From RGIG5057 sp964371585 (GTDB taxonomy: Bacteria; Bacillota; Clostridia; TANB77; CAG-465), in the NCBI GenBank assembly GCA_964371585.1, contig CAYJMD010000008.1:1-53770 (forward strand): a stretch of 53,770 nt of DNA, read 5' to 3'. This document shows positions 14,988 through 23,901 of this stretch, one piece after another. How positions within the stretch are numbered: the first letter of the stretch is position 1; every line of letters starts with the position of its first letter. Made by a program: the position numbers and the translations under genes. The notes below the pieces were generated by a model, which made no database searches, was not told where the DNA came from, and worked only from the letters and a program-made list of their open reading frames with translations.

Positions 14988-17381
14988 ATGATAACTAAAA
15001 TAATTAAAAGAGATGGAAGAAAAACACCTTTCAATTCAGAAAAAATTGCTCAAGCAATTTTTAAAGCAGCACAATCTGTAGGTGGACATGATTTTCAAAC
15101 TGCTGAAAGTTTAGCAGATGAAGTTTGTTCTTATCTACAAAGACATGCAGAAAATAAAAATTGTGTGACTGTTGAAGAAGTACAAAACGCAGTTGAAAAA
15201 ACACTTATTGAAACTGGACATGCTTCAACAGCTAAAGCATATATATTATATAGAGCTGAAAGATCTAGACTAAGAGACTTAAATAGTGATGTAATGAAAA
15301 CTATAGAACAACTTACATTCCAAGATGCTAAAGACAGTGATGTTAAAAGAGAAAATGCAAATGTTAATGCAGATACAGCAATGGGTACTATGCTTAAATA
15401 TGGTAGTGAAACAGCCAAAAAATTCTACCAAATGTATGTACTAGAACCAGAACACTCTAAAGCACATTCTGATGGAGATATTCATATACACGATTTAGAT
15501 TTCTTTACACTTACAACTACTTGTTGCCAAATTGATTTGATAAAACTATTTAAAGATGGGTTTTCAACAGGAGAAGGTTTCCTAAGAGAACCAAATAGCA
15601 TCGGAAGTTATTCTGCTCTTGCTGCAATAGCTATACAATCAAATCAAAATGACCAACACGGAGGCCAAAGTATACCTAACTTTGAATATGCTATGGCTCT
15701 TGGAGTAAAAAAAACATATAAAAAGAACTATCAAAAAAATCTTGCTAAAGCATTAGAATTATGTGCTAACATACATAATCCAGAAGAAATATCTAAGAAA
15801 ATAATTGATAATATTAAAACAAATCACAATTGTGAACCAACACTTGACGATAAATCATTATATTTAGAAAAAGAAAAGGTTATCCTTCTTAAAAATTTAA
15901 CAGAAGAAGAAGCTACAAGAATTCAAGAGTTCACTGTTTCTCATTCAAATAAAGAAACAGATAAAGCTACATATCAAGCTATGGAAGCATTTATACATAA
16001 TTTAAATACAATGCATTCTAGAGCTGGAGCACAAGTTCCTTTTAGTTCAATCAACTATGGACTTGATACTTCTGCAGAAGGTAGAATGGTTATTAAAAAC
16101 TTGCTATTAACTACAGAATCTGGACTTGGAAATGGTGAAACACCAATATTCCCTATTCAAATTTTAAAAATAAAAGAAGGAATAAACTATAATGAATCAG
16201 ATCCTAACTATGATATATTTAAGCTTGCTTGCAGAGTATCTGCAAAAAGATTATTCCCTAACTTCTCATTTATAGACGCTCCATTTAATTTACAATATTA
16301 TAAAGAAGGCGATTATAATACAGAAGTTGCATATATGGGTTGTAGAACAAGAGTTATGAGTAATAATTATGATTCTGATAAAGAACGTACATCTGGAAGA
16401 GGAAATTTAAGTTTCACATCGATAAATCTACCTAGACTAGGCATATTATCAAATGGTGATTTAGATAAATTCTTTAGTATGTTAGATGATAAAATCGAAC
16501 TTATTAAATCTCAATTATTACATAGACTTGAAGTTCAATCTTCAAAAAGAGCTTTAAATTACCCATTCCTAATGGGGCAAGGTGTTTGGATAGATTCTGA
16601 AACATTAAAACCAGAAGATGAAGTAAGAGAAGTAATAAGACATGGTAGTTTAACTCTTGGATTTATCGGACTTGCCGAAACATTAATTAGTTTAATCGGA
16701 TGTCATCATGGTGAAAGCGAGAGAGCTCAAGAATTAGGTCTTAAAATTGTTTCTCATATAAGAAAAAGAGCAGATGAGGCTAGTGCTGAAACAGGACTTA
16801 ATTTTACACTTATAGCAACTCCAGCTGAAGGTTTATCTGGAAGATTTGTAAGAATGGATAAAAAAAGATTTGGAACAATAGCTGGCGTTACTGATAAAGA
16901 CTACTATACAAATTCTTTCCATGTGCCTGTTTATTATAAAATAAGTGCATTTGAAAAAATAAAAATAGAAGCTAAATACCATGAGTTAACAAATGGCGGA
17001 CATATTAGTTACGTAGAACTTGATGGAGATCCAAGTAAAAACTTAGAAGCTTTTGAACAAATTATAAGATGTATGAAAGAATCAGGTATTGGTTATGGTT
17101 CAATAAATCATCCAGTTGATAGAGATCCTATTTGTGGATATACTGGTGTTATTGAAGATAAATGTCCACATTGTGGAAGAAAAGAATTTGAAGAAGGTAA
17201 ACCAGGATTTGAAAGAATAAGAAGAATAACTGGATATCTTGTTGGCACAGTTGATAGATTTAATGATGCTAAACAAGCTGAAGTTAAAGCTAGAGTAAAA
17301 CATACAGATTCTAAAGTTAAAACTACAATAGATACTTATGAAAATGATACTATAGAAAAACAAAACGAATTTGTATTTTAA
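14988..17381 (+). CDS. nrdD: Anaerobic ribonucleoside-triphosphate reductase, class III
   Basis: Oxygen-sensitive glycyl-radical enzyme that makes dNTPs from NTPs. Of 797 residues, the first ~95 form the ATP-cone (KRDGRKTPFNSEKIAQAI). The catalytic barrel follows, with CRT in YMGCRTRVMSN. The C-terminus has a CGYTG...CPHCG metal site and the radical loop RRITGYLVG, with the radical Gly at about 749. GAGGAGG before the ATG at 14988 fixes the start; an in-frame extension to 14736 would place the promoter inside the gene. It heads an operon with a small glycyl-radical protein, nrdG and nrdR. Confidence 0.96.
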   Translation: MITKIIKRDGRKTPFNSEKIAQAIFKAAQSVGGHDFQTAESLADEVCSYLQRHAENKNCVTVEEVQNAVEKTLIETGHASTAKAYILYRAERSRLRDLNSDVMKTIEQLTFQDAKDSDVKRENANVNADTAMGTMLKYGSETAKKFYQMYVLEPEHSKAHSDGDIHIHDLDFFTLTTTCCQIDLIKLFKDGFSTGEGFLREPNSIGSYSALAAIAIQSNQNDQHGGQSIPNFEYAMALGVKKTYKKNYQKNLAKALELCANIHNPEEISKKIIDNIKTNHNCEPTLDDKSLYLEKEKVILLKNLTEEEATRIQEFTVSHSNKETDKATYQAMEAFIHNLNTMHSRAGAQVPFSSINYGLDTSAEGRMVIKNLLLTTESGLGNGETPIFPIQILKIKEGINYNESDPNYDIFKLACRVSAKRLFPNFSFIDAPFNLQYYKEGDYNTEVAYMGCRTRVMSNNYDSDKERTSGRGNLSFTSINLPRLGILSNGDLDKFFSMLDDKIELIKSQLLHRLEVQSSKRALNYPFLMGQGVWIDSETLKPEDEVREVIRHGSLTLGFIGLAETLISLIGCHHGESERAQELGLKIVSHIRKRADEASAETGLNFTLIATPAEGLSGRFVRMDKKRFGTIAGVTDKDYYTNSFHVPVYYKISAFEKIKIEAKYHELTNGGHISYVELDGDPSKNLEAFEQIIRCMKESGIGYGSINHPVDRDPICGYTGVIEDKCPHCGRKEFEEGKPGFERIRRITGYLVGTVDRFNDAKQAEVKARVKHTDSKVKTTIDTYENDTIEKQNEFVF
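17211..17304 (+). repeat. Direct repeat copy 1 (glycyl-radical segment, in nrdD)
   Basis: These 94 bases recur at 17567-17660 with 8 mismatches (about 91% identity). The copy encodes the radical loop of NrdD. Most differences are silent or conservative. Confidence 0.9.
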
Positions 17382-17401
17382 ATATATAGGAGGGGTTTTA
17401 T

Positions 17402-17665
17402 ATGAAAATAAATGTTATTGGTGGAGAGCTAAGTAATGAAGAAATTGATTACTATGTAAACTATTTAGAAGAAAAAAATGAAGGTAAAGAATTAGCTTCT
17501 TTAGAATTAAAATTAGATGGTGAATTTGTGGATATGAACTATACATTTTCCAACAATGTACCATTTGAAAGAATAAGAAGAATAACTGGATACTTAGTTG
17601 GTACAGTTGATAGATTTAACAATGCTAAACAAGCTGAAGTTAAAGCTAGAGTAAGACACACTTAA
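17402..17665 (+). CDS. Small NrdD-like glycyl-radical protein, 87 aa (possible radical 'spare part')
   Basis: Residues 55-87 (FERIRRITGYLVGTVDRFNN...RVRHT) repeat the C-terminal radical loop of NrdD almost exactly, with the radical-bearing Gly at about 63. Residues 1-53 (MKINVIGGELSNEEIDYYVNYLEE...LELKLDGEFVDMNYTF) do not resemble NrdD and look like a small alpha/beta domain. It lacks the Cys metal site. AGGAGG lies before the ATG. Set between nrdD and nrdG, it could be activated by NrdG and replace an oxygen-damaged NrdD radical loop, as YfiD/GrcA does for pyruvate formate-lyase. That function is inferred. Confidence 0.78.
   Translation: MKINVIGGELSNEEIDYYVNYLEEKNEGKELASLELKLDGEFVDMNYTFSNNVPFERIRRITGYLVGTVDRFNNAKQAEVKARVRHT
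17567..17660 (+). repeat. Direct repeat copy 2 (in the small glycyl-radical gene)
   Basis: Second copy of the 94-base segment at 17211-17304. The similarity begins abruptly at the codon for the Phe before ERIRR and stops near the end of this gene. Confidence 0.9.
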
Positions 17666-17682
17666 ACTTGGGAGGAGATTAT

Positions 17683-18213
17683 ATGGACAACACTTGTATA
17701 TCTAATGAATTTTTAAGAATTTCAGGCATAGTAAAAGAATCTATTGTTGATGGACCAGGATTTAGATATGTTATATTTACTCAAGGTTGTCCACATAACT
17801 GTAAAAATTGTCATAATCCGGAGACTCATGATTGTGCAGGAGGTAAAATTATTAATATCAATGAATTAATTGCTGATATTCGTAAAAATCCTCTACTTAA
17901 AGGTATCACTTTAAGTGGAGGAGAACCTTTCTTACAGTGTAAAACATTAAGTAATTTCATAAATAAAATGCAAGATGTCTCAAATTTAGATTTTATAGTC
18001 TATACTGGTTTTACATTTGAATATTTAGTTTCAAATTCAAATGAAAACAATAACTATATTGATTTATTAAATTCGGCTGATGTATTAATTGATGGTAAAT
18101 TTGAAGAAAACTTAATGGACTCATCATTATTATTTAGAGGTAGTTCTAATCAAAGATCTATTAATTTAAAAGAAAGTTTAAATTCAAATGAAGTAATACT
18201 TCATAATTTTTAG
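17683..18213 (+). CDS. nrdG: Anaerobic ribonucleotide reductase activating protein
   Basis: Radical-SAM activase that generates the glycyl radical on NrdD (and possibly on the small neighbour). The 176-residue protein has the iron-sulfur motif CPHNCKNC (Cys-x3-Cys-x2-Cys) near residue 33 and the SAM-binding GGEPF near 85. The start is the ATG at 17683 after GGGAGGAG; the in-frame TTG at 17668 lies within the ribosome binding site. It follows the small glycyl-radical gene by 17 bases. Confidence 0.94.
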   Translation: MDNTCISNEFLRISGIVKESIVDGPGFRYVIFTQGCPHNCKNCHNPETHDCAGGKIININELIADIRKNPLLKGITLSGGEPFLQCKTLSNFINKMQDVSNLDFIVYTGFTFEYLVSNSNENNNYIDLLNSADVLIDGKFEENLMDSSLLFRGSSNQRSINLKESLNSNEVILHNF

Positions 18214-18226
18214 GGGGATATAATTT

Positions 18227-18688
18227 ATGTATTGTGCTAAATGCAAATGCGATGAAAGTAAAGTTATAGATTCTCGTTTAGTTGAAGAAGGTAACTCAAT
18301 AAGAAGAAGACGTGAATGTCTTAAATGTAAATTTAGATTTACAACTTATGAAAAAATAGAATATACTCCTATTGTAATAATCAAAAAAAATGGCTCACGT
18401 CAATTTTTTGATAGAGAAAAAATATTAAAAGGACTAATTAAAGCTTGTGAAAAAAGACCAATATCAATGGAAACAATTGAAAAAATAGTTAATGATATTG
18501 AACTTGAGCTTAATAATAGCCTTGATAAAGAAATACCTTCTGCTCAAATAGGTGAATTAATAATTAAATACTTAAGAGATGTAGATGATATTGCATATGT
18601 TAGATTTGCGTCTGTATACAGACAATTTAAAGATATAAACGAGTTCAACTCTGAACTTAACAAATTATTAACAAAGCTAAATGGATAA
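18227..18688 (+). CDS. nrdR: Transcriptional repressor NrdR
   Basis: ATP/dATP-sensing repressor of ribonucleotide reductase genes. The 153-residue protein has an N-terminal zinc ribbon (CAKC near 3-6, CLKC near 31-34), a basic RRRRE stretch, and an ATP-cone (VIIKKNGSRQFFDREKILKGLIKA). The two NrdR boxes upstream of nrdD suggest that it regulates its own operon. In many bacteria nrdR sits elsewhere, so this co-transcription gives a closed feedback loop. It is the last gene before a strong terminator. Confidence 0.95.
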   Translation: MYCAKCKCDESKVIDSRLVEEGNSIRRRRECLKCKFRFTTYEKIEYTPIVIIKKNGSRQFFDREKILKGLIKACEKRPISMETIEKIVNDIELELNNSLDKEIPSAQIGELIIKYLRDVDDIAYVRFASVYRQFKDINEFNSELNKLLTKLNG

Positions 18689-18710
18689 TAACTATCCATT
18701 TAGCTTTTTA
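18673..18710 (+). terminator. Terminator of the nrd operon
   Basis: A perfect 15-bp stem (AAAGCTAAATGGATA / TATCCATTTAGCTTT), loop ATAAC, then TTT. The nrdR stop codon is in the loop edge. Confidence 0.92.
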
Positions 18711-18740
18711 ATTGTATTATATACTATTTACATTCTTATT

Positions 18741-19202
18741 TTAATATATTTCTTTATTCATATTTTTATATTCTGTAAATAATTTTAAACATTCTTCTTT
18801 ATCTACAATTTTTATATCTAATACATCTTTAGATTTATTTTCTAAATAATCATAAATATAGTCATCTCTAAACCCTATACTAGCTGCATCTTTCTTATCT
18901 GCTCCGAAATATACTGTCTTAATATTAGCCCATATTATTGCTGATAAACACATAGGACATGGTTCACACGTAGAATATATAGTACATCCAGTCAAATCAT
19001 GACTATTTATTTTTTTACATGCTTTTCTTATTGCTTCAACTTCAGCATGGGCTGTTGGATCTTTTTTTCTTAGTACTTGATTAGAAGCTACTGCAAGTAA
19101 TTTACCATCTTTATCTACAATTGCTGCTCCAAATGGGCCACCTTCATTCTTTTTAAACGTTTTATTTGCTCTAGCTATTGCTAGTTTAATATATTGATTC
19201 AT
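18741..19202 (-). CDS. Guanine deaminase-like cytidine/deoxycytidylate deaminase family protein
   Basis: A 153-residue zinc deaminase. The zinc site is HAEVEAI (His and catalytic Glu) plus CEPCPMC. The flanking pattern VYFGADKKDAASIGFRDDYIY is characteristic of guanine deaminases (GuaD), rather than of the tRNA adenosine deaminase TadA, so purine salvage (guanine to xanthine) is the likely role. The ATG at 19202 has GGGAG in position; the earlier in-frame ATG does not. It stands alone between the nrd terminator and the ymfH operon terminator. Confidence 0.82.
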   Translation of the reverse strand: MNQYIKLAIARANKTFKKNEGGPFGAAIVDKDGKLLAVASNQVLRKKDPTAHAEVEAIRKACKKINSHDLTGCTIYSTCEPCPMCLSAIIWANIKTVYFGADKKDAASIGFRDDYIYDYLENKSKDVLDIKIVDKEECLKLFTEYKNMNKEIY

Positions 19203-19224
19203 ATGAATCTCCCTTCTTAAATAA

Positions 19225-19255
19225 GAGTACATAAGCATATATCGCCTATGTACTC
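19225..19255 (-). terminator. Possible terminator after ymfH
   Basis: 9-bp arms GAGTACATA / TATGTACTC with a 13-base loop; the T-run that follows on the minus strand (TTATTT) is modest. Confidence 0.5.
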
Positions 19256-19259
19256 AGTT

Positions 19260-20546
19260 TTATATAACTATAGATCTAACAAATTTTCCTTTGTCTAATT
19301 CCAATAAGAACTGTTTTACATCTTCAGATTTAATGTTATAAACATAGTCAATATCAGCATATAGTTCATTACCTACTAAAATAGATTCTACAATCCTTCT
19401 GTATATAACATTTTGGGATTCTGAAAGCATTATAGTTTCTCCTATTTTTTTTCTTTTAATTTTTTCAAATAGCTCTAAATCAATATCAGTACATTTTAAT
19501 TCTTCAATATAACTTTCAATTTCTTTAATTAAAATTTCATAATTATTTGAAGCAGTAGAGATAATCACATGAGAAAATTCATTAGCTCCTTCATAACTGA
19601 ATCCTATTTCTTCATTAATATTACCTAAACTGTACTGTTCTTCATAAAATTTAGAATTTTTAGAAAAATACATTTCTCCAATTATTTCTGATATAATTTG
19701 TCTTTTAATTATTTCTTCTTTGCTATATAATTTCAATTTATACCCTAAAGTTATTTGAGGCATATATACATTTAATTTTGTTTTTATTTCTGTTTCACAT
19801 ATATTTTCTGGTTCATCTGTAGTAAATTTTGTTATCACTGTTTTTTGAATATTATTTTCATATTTTTGTAAATCAGATTCAATTAAATTTATAGTATCTT
19901 CCACATCTACATTACCTACTATAACCATAAACATATTTGAAGGATGATAAAAAGTATTATAACAAGTATATAGATATTCTTTTGTTATATTAGATATACT
20001 TTCTTTTGTTCCAGCTATATCAATTCTTACAGGGTGGTTATTATACATAGCTCTTAATGAGTTAAAGTACGAAACATACTCTGGTTCGTTTTCATACATA
20101 GCTATTTCTTGCGCTATAATACCTTGTTCTTTCTCTACATTTTCATCTGTAAAATGTGGAGTTTTAACTAATTTAATAAGCATTTCCAGACCTTTTTTGA
20201 ATTTATCTGTTGTTTCAAAATAATATACTGTTTGATCAAATGAAGTATATGCATTACAAGATATACCTTCTTTTGAAAATAGATCTAATGCATTTTCACC
20301 TTCTTGTTCAAATAATTTATGTTCTAAAAAATGTGCTATTCCATCTGGAACTTTAACTTCCTTATTTGTATCTACACTAATAAATTTATTAGTTATTGAT
20401 CCATACTTAGTTCCAAAAAGAGCTATCTTTTTTTCAAAACCTTCTCTTTTATTTATATATATATCAAGTCCATTTTTAAGTGTTGTCTTATATGTTACTT
20501 CTTCTAATATTTCATTTTTAAATGTTTTTATATCTCTATTTTGCAT
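19260..20546 (-). CDS. ymfH: M16-family peptidase-like protein YmfH
   Basis: A 428-residue pitrilysin-like protein. The zinc motif HFLEH (His72, Glu75, His76) is intact, with a downstream EQGIIAQEIAMYENE helix providing the further Glu. In Bacillus subtilis YmfF and YmfH are needed for 5-aminopentanol modification of elongation factor P, and efp is present at 43.1 kb with the modifiable lysine. Its start overlaps the end of ymfF by 11 bases, as expected of a heterodimer-forming pair. Confidence 0.85.
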   Translation of the reverse strand: MQNRDIKTFKNEILEEVTYKTTLKNGLDIYINKREGFEKKIALFGTKYGSITNKFISVDTNKEVKVPDGIAHFLEHKLFEQEGENALDLFSKEGISCNAYTSFDQTVYYFETTDKFKKGLEMLIKLVKTPHFTDENVEKEQGIIAQEIAMYENEPEYVSYFNSLRAMYNNHPVRIDIAGTKESISNITKEYLYTCYNTFYHPSNMFMVIVGNVDVEDTINLIESDLQKYENNIQKTVITKFTTDEPENICETEIKTKLNVYMPQITLGYKLKLYSKEEIIKRQIISEIIGEMYFSKNSKFYEEQYSLGNINEEIGFSYEGANEFSHVIISTASNNYEILIKEIESYIEELKCTDIDLELFEKIKRKKIGETIMLSESQNVIYRRIVESILVGNELYADIDYVYNIKSEDVKQFLLELDKGKFVRSIVI

Positions 20547-21792
20547 CTATTTCACCACCTAATAAATAAACTAAGTTAATATGAAGATGTTTAGATATGT
20601 TTACTATATCTTCTTTAGTAACTTTATTAATTCTTTCAATCATATCTTCCATTTTATCTGTTCTATTTTCAAATTTATTTATAATAATTTGCTTTGAAAG
20701 CACTACTTTAGAATCATTCCACTCTTTTATATCACTTATTAAAGATTCTTTTGCAGAGCTTAATTCAATATCAGAAATATCTCCATTTTTAATAGCATTT
20801 ATTTGTTCGAACATAACTTCTTTTGCTTTATTATAATTTACTTCATCTATTCCCGCATATAATATTATTGCGTCTTTAAATCTATAATATCTTGATCTTG
20901 TTGTATATGCAAGTGAATATTTTTCTCTTACATTTTGAAATAATTTGGAACTTGGAGTTCCTCCAAGTATTGTATTATATACATTTAAAGTATATACATA
21001 ATCTTTTGTTATATCTCTAGCTCTAAGACCTATTCCAATAACGCTTTGAGCTGTATCTAACCTTTCGATTATCTCTCCTTTATCAGTATGTTTAACATTA
21101 TTTATTTTGTTTCTTAATTCTTCAATACTTACTTTAGAAGATTTTTCAAGATTAAATATTTGATTAATTTTTTCATCTATATCTTCATATCCATCTAAAT
21201 TACCACTAATCATTATACAATTACCTGAATTATTGACCATATTATAGTAACTACTAACAGTTTGTTCATTTGTTACAGATTCAATTTGATCAATATCACC
21301 AAATATATAATTTCCATAATTTTCTTCATCACATAGTAGTTCTTCACATCTTGATATTCCATATCTTAATTTATCATCTTTTCTTGTATTAATTTTATTT
21401 TTAACGTATTGTTTTTCTCTTTCAAAAACATCTATATTAAACAAACCATTTTGTATTAATGGATTATATATTATTTCTTTTAGCACATTTAAAGCTTCTA
21501 TAAATACATCTTCTTTATTTGGAATATAGTTCATGTTAGGTACAGTTAGTCTAAATTCCACATTAAATAAATCACCTAATTTTTGAAAATCAACTTCAAA
21601 ACTTGCTCCATATAATTCAGATAATCTTTCTTGTAATTTTTTTGTTGTATCATATTTTGTACATGATTTTGATAATATTAAAGCCATAACTGCATTTTTA
21701 GAGTATTCATTACTCTTAATTTCATATATAAAATTATATGAAAAATATATACTTTTAAACTTTGAATCATTTATTTTTACTATATTATCCAC
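20536..21792 (-). CDS. ymfF: M16-family inactive-subunit-like protein YmfF
   Basis: A 418-residue M16-fold protein lacking the HxxEH zinc motif; the corresponding region reads ALILSKSCTKYDTTKKL. It retains an R/Y pair late in the protein (SLAYTTRSRYYRF), as M16 partner subunits do. It is therefore the probable non-catalytic partner of YmfH. It uses a GTG start at 21790-21792, with AAGGAGG five bases upstream. Expected role, from B. subtilis: EF-P modification. Confidence 0.83.
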   Translation of the reverse strand: MDNIVKINDSKFKSIYFSYNFIYEIKSNEYSKNAVMALILSKSCTKYDTTKKLQERLSELYGASFEVDFQKLGDLFNVEFRLTVPNMNYIPNKEDVFIEALNVLKEIIYNPLIQNGLFNIDVFEREKQYVKNKINTRKDDKLRYGISRCEELLCDEENYGNYIFGDIDQIESVTNEQTVSSYYNMVNNSGNCIMISGNLDGYEDIDEKINQIFNLEKSSKVSIEELRNKINNVKHTDKGEIIERLDTAQSVIGIGLRARDITKDYVYTLNVYNTILGGTPSSKLFQNVREKYSLAYTTRSRYYRFKDAIILYAGIDEVNYNKAKEVMFEQINAIKNGDISDIELSSAKESLISDIKEWNDSKVVLSKQIIINKFENRTDKMEDMIERINKVTKEDIVNISKHLHINLVYLLGGEIDAK

Positions 21793-21802
21793 TCAATCCT
21801 CC

Positions 21803-22240
21803 TTATGCTAATATTTCTTTAACTAAGTTGCTTACTAACTTTCCATCTGCTTTTCCAGCTATATCATTTTTTATAACTCCCATTACTTTACCCATGTCTC
21901 TTGGTTCTTTAGCACCTGTACTTACAACAGCCGCTTTTATTAACTCTCTTAATTCATTTTCTGTTAATTGTTGTGGTAAGTATTTGGCTAATATTTCTAT
22001 CTCCTTATTTAAATCGTCAATAAGATCTAATCTATCTGCTTTTGTAAATTCTTCAATAGATTCTTTTCTTTTTTTTACTTCTTTTGCAACAACTACTTCC
22101 ATTTCAGTTTGTGATAATTCTTTTTGTGTGTCTTTTTCAATTTGTAAAATTGCTGCTCTAAGTAATGTAATTGTATTTTTTTTAAGTTCATCTTTTTCTC
22201 TCATTGCTACTTTTAATTCATTTAATAATAATTCTTTCAT
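21803..22240 (-). CDS. yqeY: GatB/YqeY domain protein
   Basis: A 145-residue helical YqeY-family protein, related to the tail domain of the amidotransferase subunit GatB that contacts tRNA. Recognisable features are LLNELKVAMREKDELKKNTITLLRAAI at the N-terminus, EIEILAKYLPQQLTENEL in the middle and GAKEPRDMGKVMGVIKNDIAGKADGKLVSNLVKEIL at the end. The precise function is not established. It lies 45 bases after tagO in the same operon. Confidence 0.92.
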   Translation of the reverse strand: MKELLLNELKVAMREKDELKKNTITLLRAAILQIEKDTQKELSQTEMEVVVAKEVKKRKESIEEFTKADRLDLIDDLNKEIEILAKYLPQQLTENELRELIKAAVVSTGAKEPRDMGKVMGVIKNDIAGKADGKLVSNLVKEILA

Positions 22241-22285
22241 TTTTTCTTCCCTTCTTTATACATATTATATACAATATATATTTTT

Positions 22286-23431
22286 TTATTTAGTTTTTGA
22301 TTTTTTAAATTTAAATTTATCCATAAATTTATTTTGTTTTTTCATACTTAAAACTGAATTTAATTCTTTTATACTTTCTTCTTCGCTCATACGTTTCTTT
22401 ATTGTAGTTATATATCCTAAAATTATAAAAAATATTGTTGCTACTATTAATAATATTAATTTATATATATCTGCCGAAATTACTAATACTGCAAAAATAC
22501 ATAGTATACTTGTTATTGTATATAGTATTATAACTGCCTGTTTCTGATTAAATCCTTTTTTTAGTAATCTATGATGGATATGTGCCCCGTCAGGTTTTAA
22601 AAGTGGTTTTCCAGCTAATGCTCTTCTTCCCATAGCAAATAGTGTATCAAAAATAGGAACTCCAAGTACTAGTAATGGTGCTACGATAGCTATCATAGTA
22701 TAACCTTTAGCAAGTCCTAATATTGAAACAGTAGCAAGTGTGAATCCCAAAAAGTTAGAACCAACATCTCCCATAAAAGTTTTAGCCGGATTGAAATTAT
22801 ATGGTAAAAATCCCACAGTTGCTCCAAATAATACTGCTGTTATTAATATTGCTTCTAAACTTGCTGAAGTTGTAATAAATATTATCAATAACGCAAGTGA
22901 AGAAATTGATGATATTCCTGCTGCAAGTCCATCTAATCCATCGATTAAATTTACAGCATTTGTTATACCAATTATCCATATCATTGTAAGTGGTATAGAA
23001 AAAATTCCTAAATCTATTAAATCTGTATGTATAAATGGTATTTTTGCTGTATCTATTACAACACCAAATGCACATAATATAATTGCTGCCGCTATTTGAA
23101 AAATAGCTTTATTTCTAGCTCTTAAATCAAACACGTCATCTATTATTCCCATGGCAAATATTGTTAATCCACCAAGTATATATCCAACAAACTGATTATT
23201 TAGTGAAATAGATGGTATATCTTTTGTTATAAGATAATAAATTAAAAATGCTATAAACATAGAACTTACAATAGCAAGACCTCCAATTCTTGGCATTGGT
23301 TTTAAATGAACTCGTCTATTATCCTTAGGCACATCAACAAAACCTTTTGCAACTGCAAATTTAATTACTAGTGGAGTAAGAACAAATGCAAGTACAGCAG
23401 TAATTATAATTATGAAATAAATTATCCCCAT
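22286..23431 (-). CDS. tagO: Undecaprenyl-phosphate N-acetylglucosaminyl 1-phosphate transferase (TagO/WecA type)
   Basis: Integral membrane enzyme that transfers a sugar-1-phosphate from UDP-sugar to undecaprenyl phosphate, starting teichoic acid or other wall glycopolymers. The 381-residue protein has about 10-11 membrane helices. Family motifs visible: VHLKPMPRIGG, the Asp pair GIIDDVFDLR, NLIDGLDGLAAG, MGDVGSNFLGF and the C-terminal HIHHRL loop. The Lys-rich tail is cytoplasmic. It overlaps nothing but follows rpiB by one base, so they are coupled. Confidence 0.9.
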   Translation of the reverse strand: MGIIYFIIIITAVLAFVLTPLVIKFAVAKGFVDVPKDNRRVHLKPMPRIGGLAIVSSMFIAFLIYYLITKDIPSISLNNQFVGYILGGLTIFAMGIIDDVFDLRARNKAIFQIAAAIILCAFGVVIDTAKIPFIHTDLIDLGIFSIPLTMIWIIGITNAVNLIDGLDGLAAGISSISSLALLIIFITTSASLEAILITAVLFGATVGFLPYNFNPAKTFMGDVGSNFLGFTLATVSILGLAKGYTMIAIVAPLLVLGVPIFDTLFAMGRRALAGKPLLKPDGAHIHHRLLKKGFNQKQAVIILYTITSILCIFAVLVISADIYKLILLIVATIFFIILGYITTIKKRMSEEESIKELNSVLSMKKQNKFMDKFKFKKSKTK

Positions 23432-23432
23432 A

Positions 23433-23891
23433 TTAATTACCTAACATATTTTCTAATTCATTAATTTTATTTAATCTTCTAATATGTCTTTCTCCTTCAA
23501 ATTTAGTAGTTATAAACGCATTTATTATTTTCATTACTTCTTCTATGTTTTTAGTGTATTCAAGTCTTGCACCTAAACACATAATATTTAAATCATTATG
23601 CTTTCTTGATAACTCTGCAACCTCAACTGTATTGATTGTAGATGCTCTAACACCTTTAATTTTATTACAAGCTACTGATATTCCTATTCCTGTTCCACAT
23701 ATCGCAATACCAAAATTTTCTGCACTTTGCAAAACTATTTTTGATATATTTTTAGCTACATCTGGATAGTCGTCATCATTTTTTACTATCTGTAAGTCAG
23801 CATCTTCAAATTTTATATTTAATTTATTTAACTCTTCTTTAATTGTTTTTTTTAAATCTTGTCCTGCATGATCTGCTCCTATTATAATCAT
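23433..23891 (-). CDS. rpiB: Ribose 5-phosphate isomerase B
   Basis: Interconverts ribose 5-phosphate and ribulose 5-phosphate. The 152-residue protein shows IIGADHAG at the N-terminus, the DYPDVA motif, the active-site loop CGTGIGISVACNKIKGVRA with the catalytic Cys, and RKHNDLNIMCLGAR. Length and motifs are those of a full-size RpiB. Neighbouring the low-molecular-weight phosphatase matches the ywlE-ywlF (rpiB) order in Bacillus. Confidence 0.94.
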   Translation of the reverse strand: MIIIGADHAGQDLKKTIKEELNKLNIKFEDADLQIVKNDDDYPDVAKNISKIVLQSAENFGIAICGTGIGISVACNKIKGVRASTINTVEVAELSRKHNDLNIMCLGARLEYTKNIEEVMKIINAFITTKFEGERHIRRLNKINELENMLGN

Positions 23892-23901
23892 ATTTCACTC
23901 C

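Noticed and set aside
21762..22547. Plus-strand ORF (261 codons) over yqeY and tagO
   Set aside because: Antisense shadow of two well-identified genes, with no motifs or ribosome binding site.
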